From positions 248,001-312,000 of the forward strand of contig JAFCMP010000521.1 of the NCBI GenBank assembly GCA_017506865.1: a DNA stretch of 64,000 bases. Reading direction: 5' to 3'. Position 1 is the stretch's first letter; each line of letters opens with the position of its first letter. Positions 12,228 to 24,299 of the stretch are shown here, one piece after another. Position numbers and translations under genes: made by a program. This DNA comes from Tribonema minus. Taxonomy: Eukaryota; Sar; Xanthophyceae; Tribonematales; Tribonemataceae. The notes beneath the pieces are model-generated. The model ran no database searches, was not told the origin of the DNA, and was given only the letters and a program-made list of their open reading frames with translations.

Positions 12228-15200
12228 ATGGGTTTTAGCCTGAGGGCGGTGGCAGCTTTGGCTGCTCTGGCCGTAGCAACGGCTGAGTGTCCAAATGCTT
12301 GCTCAGGGCATGGGTCGTGCACCTTCTACGACGAGTGCGACTGCAACCAGGGCTACATGGCCAACGACTGCTCGGAGCGCATCTGCCCCTTTGGCACCGC
12401 CCACGTCGACGGAGCGAAGGGAGACCTCGACGGCGACGAGGATGTTGATGTCTCCGGGCTGCCGGTGGTCAAGTACTCGCAGATGTACCCGGTTGGTACA
12501 GTCGAGGGCGTGGATGCAACGGTCGACGACTCAGCGCACGCGTACATGGAGTGCTCCAACAAGGGCATCTGCGACAGGACGACGGGCACGTGCAAGTGCT
12601 TCCCTGCCTACGAGGGCTACGCCTGCCAGCGCGCCTCTTGCCCAGCGGTGGACGGCAAGGTGTGTGGGGGGCACGGCGTGTGCAAAACGGTCCGGGAGCT
12701 CGCCAACGCCGACTACAGCAACGACTACGAGCTCTGGGACGCCGACAAGGGCATGGCGTGCGACTGCGACCCCGGCTACAGCGGCTTCGACTGCTCCGAG
12801 CGGGAGTGCCCAATCGGCGTGGACCCGCTGTATAGGGACGACTTGCAGATCGAGCCGCGCTACCCCATCTGGACCTTCCGCTTCACGAGCACAGTAGACT
12901 TCACCAGCAATCCCACCATTCTGGACAAGTATCGTGTCAAGTTCTACGACGTGAACGGAGAGGACTGGGTCACTTCCAGCATCGGCTTCACTCGTAGCTC
13001 TACTGATGCGGCTCATTCAGCAACAAATGCCGCAGAAGCGCTGGAGGATGCGCTATTTGACCTCAGGCTTGAGAACGGAGTCGTGCCCGAAGTGACCTGT
13101 TCTGGCACTTTTGCAAGTGAGTGAAACTAGTATGGCAGACGTTCAACGTTAACTGTGTTGCATGTATTGTAGAATTCACTTCGAGATGGCTTTGAAAGTG
13201 TCAAACTTATGAGCAGCAGTGGCAGCAACCTGGTGTTGGCATACAAGGACTTGTGTCTTCAAGGCCTGACGTTGTTGATATTAAAGTAATGAGTTCAAAA
13301 GAAGCGACCACTGTCAGTCTTGATTAGACGAGCTGGCTTAGCCAAATGGCAGCGATTAGTCAGGCTCGACTGATTTGCATGTGCGTGGTTTATCGCATCT
13401 TGAATTCATTTGTCGACACAACGGCCTGCACAGCACTGGTCGCTTGTGTGGCAACAAGTAGGCTGTTGCAACACAATTGCAATGGGCGATCCTTGCCTCT
13501 TGCAGCACTGAATGCAAAGCACTAAGCTGCAGGTCGCTGACACACCTCTTGATGTTGTTAAGCAGGAGAGAGTCAGCACACACTACCAATTAGCCACTGC
13601 TCACTAGGGTGAATCTGCACGCGCACATCACATACCTAGCGTAGATCTTATGTTGAGGTGATTCTGACCTTGAAAGCACTTCTTTTGTGTTTCAATCCAC
13701 GCTACTAGAGCCATCATTGGTGCTGTGCTTTGCACTCGCAAAAAAGCAGTCTTCCAGTACTTGTAGGCATTCGGCCATTTGGTTACTTGGAAAAACTGCA
13801 ACGCACATAGAGCGTGCCAGCAGCACATGAAATAGCTGGGGACTTGCGAGGCTGACCAGCAGTACAGTGAGCGTATCCAATGCTGAACATCTCGCGAATC
13901 ATACAAGACACAGGCACGCATGCTGTGCGGCCATTGTTGTAGCAGTCGCATATGAGTGCCGCCATAGTCTCTTGATTGTGCTGGCTATAGTCCCACTATG
14001 TACTACCGTATTTTCTATGATCAAGCCCATGTGGCGAGTCTTTTATGAGTTTCCGAGCCCTAATAAAATGACGCCCCACCCTCAAATTTTGCTCATATGA
14101 ATGCCCCCCCCCCCCCCCCCCTAAATTCTCACATGCATACGCAGCATGTACCCTCTGCGTACGTGTACTATGCACACTCAGTGACTCGTGCTACATCACT
14201 ACATTATGTGTGCGCCTGCATGCGCTATCAGCAACATGCAGAGCAGACAGAAAGGCGGCTAACAATGTTGCCAACTCCATAAAAAGGCTCCGAGAGGCAG
14301 CAGCTGGCTTTCCAAAAGTTGAACTGGTTTCAGGAGCGGCGTAGAAGCATGCTGGCACCTCATGATAGTGGTAGATGAGCTAAAGTGGCGCTACCATTAA
14401 AGCACCCCACCCTTTTTTTCTCTCCAAATATTGATGGCGCCCCACCCCCCTTTTTTCGCTCTCTTTCTAAATAAACTCGCCCCATGTGCTTAATTAGAGA
14501 TAATACGGTACAACGAACTCTAGCTTGAGGGAATAGCACATGAAGCTATGTTTACGGGCTGGTAGTACAACACACCCTACTGCAGGTGTGCCTGTTGCAA
14601 GCATTCTTTTCAAAGTTATCCACAGAGGTGTGCTGTCCACTCAGTCACTTGTATGAGTACTGCAAAATAAAAATACTTCAACGCACAACATGCCTGGCAC
14701 ATGATGCTGCGCTTCTGTGAGCACATACATTGGTTGATCAAAACTGTTGTTCACTCCATAGAAGTACATGTCACACTGGCCATGTTATTGTGTTGTGCAG
14801 TACAATTTAGAACAAATTGGGCCTGAATTGACAGTACGCTTACAACAAGGGTTGGATTTTATGGGTTTGGGATCAGTGCAAAGCATACGCAGTTTTAGTG
14901 TGCCAACTCCTGTTTCAGCAACATCTGGCAGTTTTTGAAGTACCTCTGAATCACTCCTTCAATGTTCGCAAGTACACGCATCTGATTTGGCGCAACTAAC
15001 ACGCTGCTGATGCTGCCGCCTTCCAATGTGCAGACCAATTCATCGAGCTGACCTGCACGTTCCCCAGCAACTTCGGCCCTCACCGCGTCCCCGAGCTCAT
15101 CACCACCGACAGCAACGGCCACTCAACCCTCAGCACGATCACGTCCACGGTAGTGTTTGACAAGGGGGTGATCAGCGAGACCACCGACTACTTCGCGCAG

Positions 15201-17975
15201 CTCTGCCCGGACGTCTCGCTGGTGCTCAGTGACTACAACAAGAAGGTCTACACCCTCACGGTCACCAGTGCAGTGGGCGGGACATTTGACTTGCAAGCGG
15301 TCCACCCTTCGGCTGGAACTGCACCGGTGACGTACTCCTCCGACCCCACCACCATGGCCGCAAACATCAAGGCCGCAGTACACGCAGCAACAGGCGTCAG
15401 CCTTACCACGCCCGTCATCGTGACGCCCCTGGCCACCACGGACACGTACAGCATTATGCCACACGCTGCCATCGACTACCAACTGAGCAAAACCAACGTC
15501 CTTCTTGTCCCCGTCATCGTGTCTGCCACCACCCCCGGTGTTGTTGTGATCCGCATCAGCAGCGCAACATGGACCGCCGGCTCATTCAGGCTGTCATCCG
15601 CAGTCTACGGTTTCACGACCGGGGCCATCACATACGACCCCAACCCCGTAACCCTAGCTGGCAATGTCCTCACAGCGCTCAACAACTTTCACCCGGCGAC
15701 CCTAGTGGTCGCTTCTGCTTTGGGAGCAACGACAGCAACGGGGCAGCAGATCACCATCACGTTCACAAAACCTTATGGCGGCATTGGCGACCTGCTGGTG
15801 ACATCTCCTTCCATTCCCGTTGTCAATCCAACCTCGTCCGTGAAGAAAATCACAGTCACTACTGGTGGCGCACCTACCTACAGGCTTGCAGTCAGCGACG
15901 GCACCAGCACCCAGTATACGACATCAGTGACGATCGGTTCTGCTTCCGAAGCAGCTGACATACAAGCTGCGCTCATCGGCCTGCCCATGATTCCCACCAG
16001 TGGCGTCACCGTGGCATCACCAGCAGCCAACACATACCTGGTTGTCTTCAACGATCCGACTGGCGCTGTCACCGGCACCGGTATCACGTTCGCAGATGGC
16101 CTCATTCCTGCTGTGACAAGTACTCGCAGTGCCGCAGTTGTGACCATCACCTTCAGCGGGGCACCTGAGGTTGGTAGCACTTGGCGCATCGAAATCAACA
16201 CCGTCGTGTCAGCCCCTATCAGTTATGGCATGTCTGCCAGTGATTTGGAGGCGCTGTTGAACACCTGGACTGCGGCAGCCGTTGTCACCACCGTTGCGCC
16301 GACAGCCACTGGCTACACAATCACGTTTGGTGGTGGCGGTACACCCCTATCAGATGCCGCCTCGGTGGTAGTCCCAGGTGCGGGAACTACGCTCCTCCCA
16401 GCCTCATCAGCCGTTGTGACGACCGTCAACGCCTCACCTGATGGCGTTATGTTTGATGCTTCCATTTTCGGCACTGGCTCCTTCGCTATCACAACAACAA
16501 TTGGCACCTCCACGCTGACTACTGCTTCATCGTTATTGGCTGCCGACCTGGCAAGCACTGTGGAGGGCGCGCTGCAAGGCTTCAACTCCATCACGGACGT
16601 CGTCGTCAGCAAAGTTAGTAGCACCCGCTTTGTTGTGGCGTTCGTCAACCCCACCGGTGGGGCTCAAGCTGCATCGCTGGCAGTTCCGCCTGCGGCCACT
16701 ACCTTCCCAGCGCCAACATTCACCGCGAGCACTGCCACCATCGATTTTGCGCCTATGGTGACTAGCGGCAACTTCCAACTGACATATGGCACCCCCATCT
16801 CCATACCTGCCCAAGCGGCCAATGACGGCGCCGTCACTGGTCCCATTGCAACTGCCACTCTGGCCAGGCCCACTATTGCCCTGACCACTCCCACCGGTTC
16901 AGTCACCGCCAGCGTTGTGAGGTCAGCTACTCGATACATGCTCACTTTCACCCACGATGGCGGCCTCTCAACCTTGTCTGCAACCACCACCACCCTCTCG
17001 CCTGCGTCGGGCGTCGTCGTCGCTGCGGACACGCGCAACTACGTCATGCAGATTGGGATCGCCAATGACCCGACGACGGCGAACGACGACGTGACAGCGC
17101 TCAAGCGGCTCAAGCGGTGCCTGGGCGACGCCGACCGCAACCTCAACAACAGCCCCGACGAGTACGCCTGGGACTACGGCTACGGCAACGCCGGCGACTA
17201 TGTCAGCTTCGAGCACCCGCACCTCGTCAAGCTCATCAAAAGCAACGAGGTGTCTGCGCCCGCGACCCACGCGCTGCTGTTCTGGGACACCCAGCGCTCG
17301 CAGTTCTTGCTGATGTCCAAGGTCGGCAACACCGGCGCAGCCGCCGCTGCCACGGACTTCTACGTCGGCGCCACCGACGGCACGCTCAGCAGGGTGTTTG
17401 ATGACGTTGAGACATACAATTCAGGACCGGACACGGTCACATACTCGACAACACATCTGGCCATTGTCACCTTCACGCAGTTCGACAACAAGATCGTCGC
17501 CGACGCGGACTACACCTGCGACACGGACGATGAGGCCAATGCAGTTGTTGCACAGCATATCACCACCGCCAACAGCGCAGCAAAGCAGCTCGGCTACGAC
17601 AACGACAACTGCATCAGCAAGGGGGATCAGGTGGTCATCCCATTCACCTTAATAGACGCCGGCGACCCCACCTTAGCCAGCGTGTACACCAACAGCGCGG
17701 AGCTGCGGCGCATCGTCCACATCTCGCCCGACGGCCTGACCATCACGCTCGACCGGCCGCTGCACTACACCAAGTTCAACGACAACACGGTGGGTGCAAC
17801 TACCACAGGCATGCCGCTCTACAAGTTCATCCCCAGCACCACCGGCAGCAGCGAGTACGACTACGCGACGGCGTGCGCGGGGCGCGGCCTGTGCGACCGC
17901 GCCCAGGGGCTGTGCACGTGCTTCCGGGGGTACGCGGGGCCGGAGTGCAGCCACCAGAGCGCGCTCAGCATGTGA
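12228..17975 (+). CDS. Secreted EGF-like and beta-repeat protein, paralogue 1
   Basis: Exon 1 is 12228-13116, with donor TTTGCAA|GTGAGT in phase 1. Exon 2 is 15034-17975, after CCAATGTGCAG, ending TGA. The product is about 1276 residues. The start ATG lies in CACCATGG and opens a signal peptide (GFSLRAVAALAALAVATA). EGF-like modules follow (ECPNACSGHGSC; CSNKGICDRTTGTCKCFPAY; CDCDPGYSGFDCSEREC), then several diverged repeats of about 100-130 residues alternating Thr/Val-rich strands with an 'ADLxAAL' helix. A last EGF-like module (GRGLCDRAQGLCTCFRGYAG) lies at the C-terminus. There is no membrane segment, so it is probably an extracellular or cell-wall adhesive protein; that role is inferred. 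The 1.9 kb intron carries a MITE. The paralogue at 29143 shares the intron position exactly. Confidence 0.85.
13117..15033 (+). other. Intron of EGF-protein paralogue 1
   Basis: The intron runs from GTGAGTGAAAC to CCAATGTGCAG, phase 1. Apart from the MITE no coding sequence is seen. It has moderate GC and many TTGAAG/CTTCAA words. The equivalent intron in paralogue 2 (30032-31137) is shorter, has no MITE, and shows no alignable similarity by eye. Confidence 0.8.
14006..14508. mobile_element. Non-autonomous TA-flanked inverted-repeat element (MITE)
   Basis: The left end starts TA|CCGTATTTTCTATGATC and continues through CCCATGTGGCGAGT (to about 14045). The right end, read on the other strand, starts TA|CCGTATTATCTCTAATT and continues through CACATGGGGCGAGTTT (14508 back to about 14470). 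The inverted repeats are about 40 bases and match at most positions. Each is bordered by TA, as for Tc1/mariner or Stowaway-like elements. The interior holds short 'cgccccaccc' motifs next to T-rich or C-rich runs and has no transposase. The element sits in the intron in non-coding sequence. Confidence 0.75.
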
Positions 17976-18760
17976 GTCAGCACTCCGCGGCGCAGCAGCA
18001 GCAGCGTTCAGCAGCCGTGTCAGTGCTCAGCGCATGGCGGGCAGCGCGGCGGCTACATTGCGCGCGCGGCACCTGCGGCGGCAGCGCGGCGGCTGCCGCA
18101 GCGCAGCGGCTGCTGCGGCCGCGGCGGCCGCAGACAGCGGCTGCGACGTTGCATAGGTGGTTGTGCGGCGGCGGCAGAGCAGCTGCCGCGATACTGCTGC
18201 TGCTGCTGCCGCGGCAGCGGCAGCAGCGGCGGCGGCGGCGGCGGGAGGGCGCTGCCTTGTGCTGCTGCGGCGGCGGCGGCGGGAGGGCGCTGCCTTGTGC
18301 TGCTGCTGCTGCTGCTGCTGCGGTGGCGGCGGGGGCGCTGGCATGAGCGCTGCTGCTGGCAGCGGCGGCGGGGGCGCTGCCTCGAGCGCTGCTGCTGCGG
18401 CGACAACAGCGGCGGCGACGGCGGCAGGGGTGCTGCCGCTAGCGCTGCTGCTGCTGCTGCGGCTACGTGCGCTTTTTCCGCTTCAGTGCCGTCACTTCCC
18501 CCCCCCCAGGCGGTGGGGGGGGGGGGGGCAGTGGCTGCGGGCCTACATGTCATCTTTGGTACTGCGCGCGTGCGGGGACACAGCTTGTGGCGCTGCTGCG
18601 CCGCTGAGCAGCTGCCGCCGCGCATGTGTTCATTATGCGTCCCTTGATGTGTTAATATGGTGTTTCTGTGCGCTGTATTCTGATGCACATGCAGCGCGCG
18701 TCGGTGTTCATGTCCGTTGCCCTGCCCATGTGTTCTGTTCATTTTGCTTGTTCAATCTAG
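17976..18760 (+). other. 3' flank of paralogue 1: trinucleotide-rich, shared with paralogue 2
   Basis: GCA/GCG/CTG triplet runs fill 17990-18470, including a (CTG)n run near 18300-18320. A block near 18585-18680 (CTGCCGCCGCGCATGTGT and following text) resembles 34525-34600 behind paralogue 2. This suggests that the 3' untranslated regions were duplicated with the gene. No protein is called here although several frames are open, because simple repeats leave all frames open. Confidence 0.55.
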
Positions 18761-19934
18761 TTTGTTGAGGTTTGACGTGCTCAGCATTGTAGTGTAGTGT
18801 AAATGTAGCTTCATGCCATTCTTGCTTAGCCGGCACTGGCGTGTACAGTAGTTGCGATGTCATGCTTGTATTCTGGTAGGTGTGTTCTTGTAGACTCTGG
18901 CACGGAGTTTGCAATAGTGCGTCAATAGTTGATGTAATTTGCATTTGCTTGTACTTTTCTGTGCATGTACTTCTTCAATGTTCATGATTGCAGAGCCACT
19001 AGGGCTGATGTGAGCATCACCACAGGACAGTTTGCTGAGCTGTTGTCACATCATTAGTTGAAGTCGTGATAGTTTGCTGATCATGCACTTTCAACGCATG
19101 ATGCCATGGTGCGTTTGCGCTTCAGTAGCTGTGCAGTATGTAAGCTTTGCAATCAACACTTGCATGTGTGTTTTTAGTAGAGTAGTCGCTGGTGTAGTGT
19201 AGCACCGTGCAGATCCCCGTATGTACGCACTCTTTGCGATCCTTGCTTGCAGTTTGACGTATGTGCATTTATAGTACAGTGGTTCATGGTAGACAGCGCC
19301 ATGTTAGCAATGTATGCGCGGTGCTGAGATGAGTTGAATGTCTTACTGCAGTTGTGTGTTGTGCGCCGCTGCCTTTTGCACATGTGGCCACTTTGATAGG
19401 TCACTACGTGTAGTTCGCTCCTCACTCCGGACCGCAAACTGCATGATGAGTGTGCATGGAACTGAGCACCTGGTGCGTATGACGTACCGCAGCAGCTAGT
19501 GCAGTGTGAGACTGATTATATGCAGTGTGCGTTTGGTTAATCATTGTATGATTTCAAATGACATGCTGCAAGTATATGGTGTTCATTTTTGAAAGGTTTC
19601 AGAGTATGTATGCTGATAAAGTTCCTTACTGCGCACTTCTACGTGTGCATCATCTGCACAAACAGACGGCCATGAAGGAGTTGGCGCGGGATTAAGTGTC
19701 CATCAGACCGCGGTTTAAAGCGCGCCCTTGCTTCTTGCAAATCTTGGTTGCAGACCATCCACAGTGGCACACCATGGTGTGCCTGATCACCTTTGAGACA
19801 TTTGTGTATGTATGGTACCTGACTTTTAGCTCGTGGTCAAGTGTGGCAGTATACTTGTTTTGCTCAGCCATGCCAGAACGCTTCAAAAACACTTGAGTCT
19901 GCGACATACAGTGTAATTACTGGTTCTTCAGCGA

Positions 19935-20340
19935 ATGCGGCACTCACCATGCGCGCCGCTCGCCTCCGCCTCGCCCCCTCTGGAACCCTCCCCCCACTCC
20001 CACTCCCTCCCCCCAATCTCCAATCATCATTGCGCAGTCCCCTCCCAAGCAGCCGTCCATGCTCCGCAACTCCACGCAACGCCCCCCCTCCAGTGCATCC
20101 ACCGCCTGTTCCTCCTCCGCTGCGCACACGCGCCAGCTCCTGCCGCTCCTGTCGCTCCGTGTGCCAGCAGCGCTGCTCAACGCCATCGCTCAGCCCCCTC
20201 ACGATACCCTCCCCCCCCCCACCCCCCCCCCGCGTGCGCGCGCTGGGCGCTGCTCCTTCCGCCGCAACGGCTGCGCGCGTGTGCCGCTCCGTCTTGCAGC
20301 GCGCTCGAGCGATCGCGCGCGGGCAGTGTGAGCAAAAAAG
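19935..20340. other. GC-rich island, possible decayed exon(s)
   Basis: The island contrasts sharply with its flanks and contains long C-rich pyrimidine runs (about 19990-20015 and 20210-20230) like those before true exons here. Both strands are open for 80-170 codons, but no frame gives a recognisable protein or convincing splice pair. It may be the remnant of a gene or of the duplicated paralogue environment. Confidence 0.25.
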
Positions 20341-20343
20341 TCG

Positions 20344-20735
20344 CGCCTTAGGGTTGGGTTAGGTTTAGGTTCGAGGTGCCCGCCAGCCCTCCGGTGTTGC
20401 ACTGAGCGGTAGAATGGGTGACCTATGTATGTGTACAAAGAGTGTTGCACTCATTATTCTTGTCAAGAGCCGCCTGCAAGCAAGGCGGCGGGTAGTCAGA
20501 ACATAGCCAGAGGTGGTGGCGCGCCTGCTGAGACCTGCGATGCCTTCTGCCACGAATGCACAATAGCGACACATGTACCGGTGAGCACTGTGCAAGGGCA
20601 CCGCAGCATATGGCTGAGCACATGCGCTGATCAGGATACAAGGTTTGGGGTTAGAATTGAGTGAGGGGTGGGGTGATAGTTAGGGTTAGCTTAGGCTTAG
20701 GCTTAGGGTTTGGGTCAGGGTTAGGGGGGGTCAGT
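20344..20735 (+). repeat. Degenerate telomere-like TTAGGG/TTAGGC tracts
   Basis: Two short tracts occur: 20347-20371 (CTTAGGGTTGGGTTAGGTTT) and about 20640-20735, containing 'gttagggttagcttaggctt', 'agggtttgggtcagggttag' and similar words. Single 'gggttagggt'-type motifs occur at 8513, 26134 and 34700. They look like decayed interstitial telomeric repeats. Confidence 0.6.
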
Positions 20736-23133
20736 CGGTATGTACTAAAGCAAGGTGTCAAGAGCGCAAATGTGTAGAGAGGTGCCAGATTACATGGTGG
20801 ATTTGACAAAGCAATGGCATGTCTCAGTTCCCTTCGTCCGGCGCTGAGCTGCCCAGTCCATCTGAGCACTGCTTTGTATGAGTATCGGGCGCAAGGGCCT
20901 CGCAAACAGCTCAGCGCGACAATTCATGATATGAAGGGCCGCCGCAACGTGTGAACGCACATACGCGCTGATCAGGACGCCTGGTGCTCCGTTGGTGTGC
21001 GCTTACTGACAGCATGGTGACAAGGGGTTCAACAAGCGAAATCTCAGAGTACATGGGTGCGAGCGTCAGAGTACATAGATAGCTTTGACGATGCACCACA
21101 TACTTTTACTTCCCTGAGTCCATACTGAGCTGTCCAATGCAGTTGAAAGTGGTGTTTGTCATAGATGCTTTGCTGCATTGCTCAACGCAATAGACCAAAT
21201 TGTGACTGTAATATTGTTGGAGAAAGGGCTGAGCGCCATGATTGTGTTAGGCATTTGACTCCCTTGTGGCACGTAGCTACAGCTTTCATGCGCGCTACAT
21301 GCCATCTCAACCAGTATGTTGCGCACTGCAATACATGGCTGTAGCACTGCTCAAAGTACAGCAACTTGCAAGCTCAAACTCCCATGCAGAGAGGCTGGCA
21401 CACTATGGTGCTTTGCGTTCACAAGGGTGCGCAGCTTACAGTACGCTATGCTACGCGACGCATGTCAGCGCTCATGTGGCGCATGCGCGCAGCGCTGTTC
21501 CCGCAGTGACATCCCGCTTGTCGGCGCTGATGCGCGCAGCTCAATCAGAGGCAGCGACAAACTCATGAAGTCCACAGTTCAAGTCCAAGTCATGAGCGTA
21601 AATGCATGGCTCCTCACTGTATCAGATAAAACACACACGACCAAACTGCGACTGGGGTTGTGTGCTTGACTTCACTTACAGTATGCTTAGGAGCCTGCGG
21701 GTGCAGCGCTCAGCTGTCGCTCTAACTTCAAGTTGGGCAATGTCGCCGTTGTTGGCACTTGCAGCAGCGACAGCAGTGGCGGCAAGCGCGCTTCAACGCC
21801 TGCGGCAGCAGCGCCATCAAGAGATCATGTGGCCGTCAGTCAAAAGGCGCTTGCATCAGTGCCCAAAGATTACTGTTGGAGAGGGTAAGGAGTGGCTGAT
21901 TTCCCGTTACGTCTCGCAATGATTGTTGGTGTGAAAGTATACCACGTATATACATCAGCTGAACATGCACACCATTGACTGCGCAGGCGCCTCTGCGATG
22001 GCAGCGGCACTGCAGATGCAATGATGGTGCTCGCTGCGACTTGCCTGTCAAATGTGACGCTGATCGTCGGTCAAGTCTGGAGCGACCCGTTGCAAGGCTC
22101 AGCTCGATCACAAATGTTCATGTCATAAACTCTGAAGAGGCTTTTGCGTACGTCATACATAGCTCGCAGATTCTTGTAAAGCGGTGTGGAGGTGAGGCTG
22201 ACCACCCGAACTGTAACTTCAACTTCAACCCAGGATCCGCAGCCTCGCCCATTTGTCAAGCGCTTGTCTGAGCCATGCCACGCAGCTACCGAATAGCATG
22301 ACAGGTGCCATGAAAGCATCGTCGGCGGGGGGTCATGGTACAAGCCAACGGCTGCATCATGCCTGAGGCTTTGCTGTGCATCAATGCCCATTCACTGCGC
22401 GACGGGCACAAGTGCGGAATCGCTCATTGTACTCTGTATTTTCCAAGCGCGTGGACCGCCCTTTGCCGCGGCTTTGCAAAGTAGCAACGTACTTGATTTA
22501 TGCTCATCAGTAAAGCAGCATTAGGCAGCCGCCAGATGCTGTGGTCAATGACAGCATCTGCTTGGCTAGAGACAGCTGGTTCACACAAGCATTTGGGCGC
22601 GCCCACTGGGCTGGACATTCATATCAAGGTTTGTGCGTGGCACAAGCTTCCTAGCTCTGCCGGGCGTTTGCTGGCTCGCTGTAGACTTTACATACTGGTG
22701 CCACGCTTGACATCAATGCGCCTGAATACTGCCTGCCACCGAGCAGCATCTGCCAGGAGGGTTGGAATTGTCACGCAAAGCAAACCACCTGCTGCATTTC
22801 TGCGCAGTTCATGTCGTGTGCTGGCTACGCAGCCCATGATCCATATTTGCACTTGCAGTGCAGGTGGCAGGCCGCTGAATGTGAGCTCGTCCAGGTTGAG
22901 TTTCTCGCAACACTTTCCGGTCAATGCAACTCGTGAGCATCCGGCACAGCTCAGTGCACCTTGAACGTTGTCCGTATGGTACCTTGAGGCTCGTGTACGC
23001 TCATTAGATCAAAACTCCATTGAACCCGCGCAGTAAATGATGGTTTTGAGGTCACTCACTTCAGAGGCTGGAGAAGCTCGCTGGGCCATGCGCGGCAGCG
23101 GTCTATTGATGCCTTTCTGACAACAGCCACGTC

Positions 23134-23220
23134 CTGTCAGCGCCGACGGCGGCGCCAGCGGCGGCGGCGGCGGTACGTGCGAGAGCGTGATGTGCGTGAT
23201 GGACCTGGACGAGGCAGTGC
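23134..23220 (+). other. Candidate isolated exon, unrecognised
   Basis: After CCTGTCAG the sequence becomes GC-rich and reads a Gly/Ala-rich start then TCESVMCVMDLDEAVQQE in one frame. A second short GC-rich stretch after TTGCCAG at 23369 reads LVAAVLAARGHA-stop. Both look like exons of the local style, but no partner exons or start were found. They could be remnants of a lost gene. Confidence 0.25.
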
Positions 23221-24299
23221 AGCAGGAGAGTACACTGTCACCAATGATAACTTGTACTGACCAATAATGACAACCACCACATGCCTGTCAAATTTTAGAG
23301 AGCTAATGATGATTATCATTGACAAGATATCCATTGCGAGCATGCACTACAGCATTACTACAATTGCCAGCTGGTGGCGGCGGTGCTTGCGGCGCGCGGG
23401 CATGCTTGAAGTAAATGCGGAATCGATGCCTGCCTCATCGGAAGGCGCGTCATGTCTCAATCGCATGCACTAATGCAAACCTTAAAGGCAGACAAATGGT
23501 GAGTGTTTGAACAAGGCCAGAACCTCAGCTGAACACTACACTGTGAACACGTTGGTGCCCTGCTGCAAAGAGGATGACGCAAAAGTGACGCGTCCCGAAA
23601 GCAGTCGCATTGCTTGTTTGACTGCAAGCGGCGGATCATGTCCGCTTGCGGTCGAGCGCTCTGCCACGACAACACTCACTGTGTGACTGTGCCTCGGGCA
23701 CTGTGTGGCATCATGCCGGCATGACAGCCGTACTGTGCCAGCAGCACCAGTCAGAGCGGGCAATGACGCTCACTACAGACCGTCGCGCACACGCGACAGG
23801 CGTGTGCAGAAGAGTGCGGCATGCATTAGTCAAGTGGCCGCAGGCGTCCCAAGCGAGTTTGTGCGACTGAGGTTCAGTGAGTGGTTTAGTCCAAGTTACT
23901 GTGCGGATGCGCACATGTGGACATGAGCAGCCAATTGAGGGGTGACACCATGATGGCCTTCTGCGATGCACTTGCAGCATTTGCAGGCAGGCGTCTCGCA
24001 CAATGTGCTGGCATGTAGCCCTCTACAGCCAGATAAAGTGTTCGAACGGTTAAGCGCCCCCTCCCCCCCCCCTCCCCCCCTGGCGGTTCCACGCTCCAAG
24101 GCTTGAGAGACGGAGGTAACGTTGAAGTTGATTGCAGAAGCACGCCACAGCTGGAGCGCCACTACCTGGGCCATATGCTGTATGTGACAGCGCTCGAACA
24201 CTCAGAAGCCTATGGTCCCTTGCACTCGAGTCTACCACACTCTCCTGCAAGAGTCGTGTCACAACCGATCTGGACTAGACTTCTGATGGTGGCTTACAT

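Noticed and set aside
22688..22924. Minus-strand frame with LDELTFSGLPPALQ, resembling a leucine-rich-repeat fragment
   Set aside because: Only one repeat-like motif, no neighbours in phase, no splice support.
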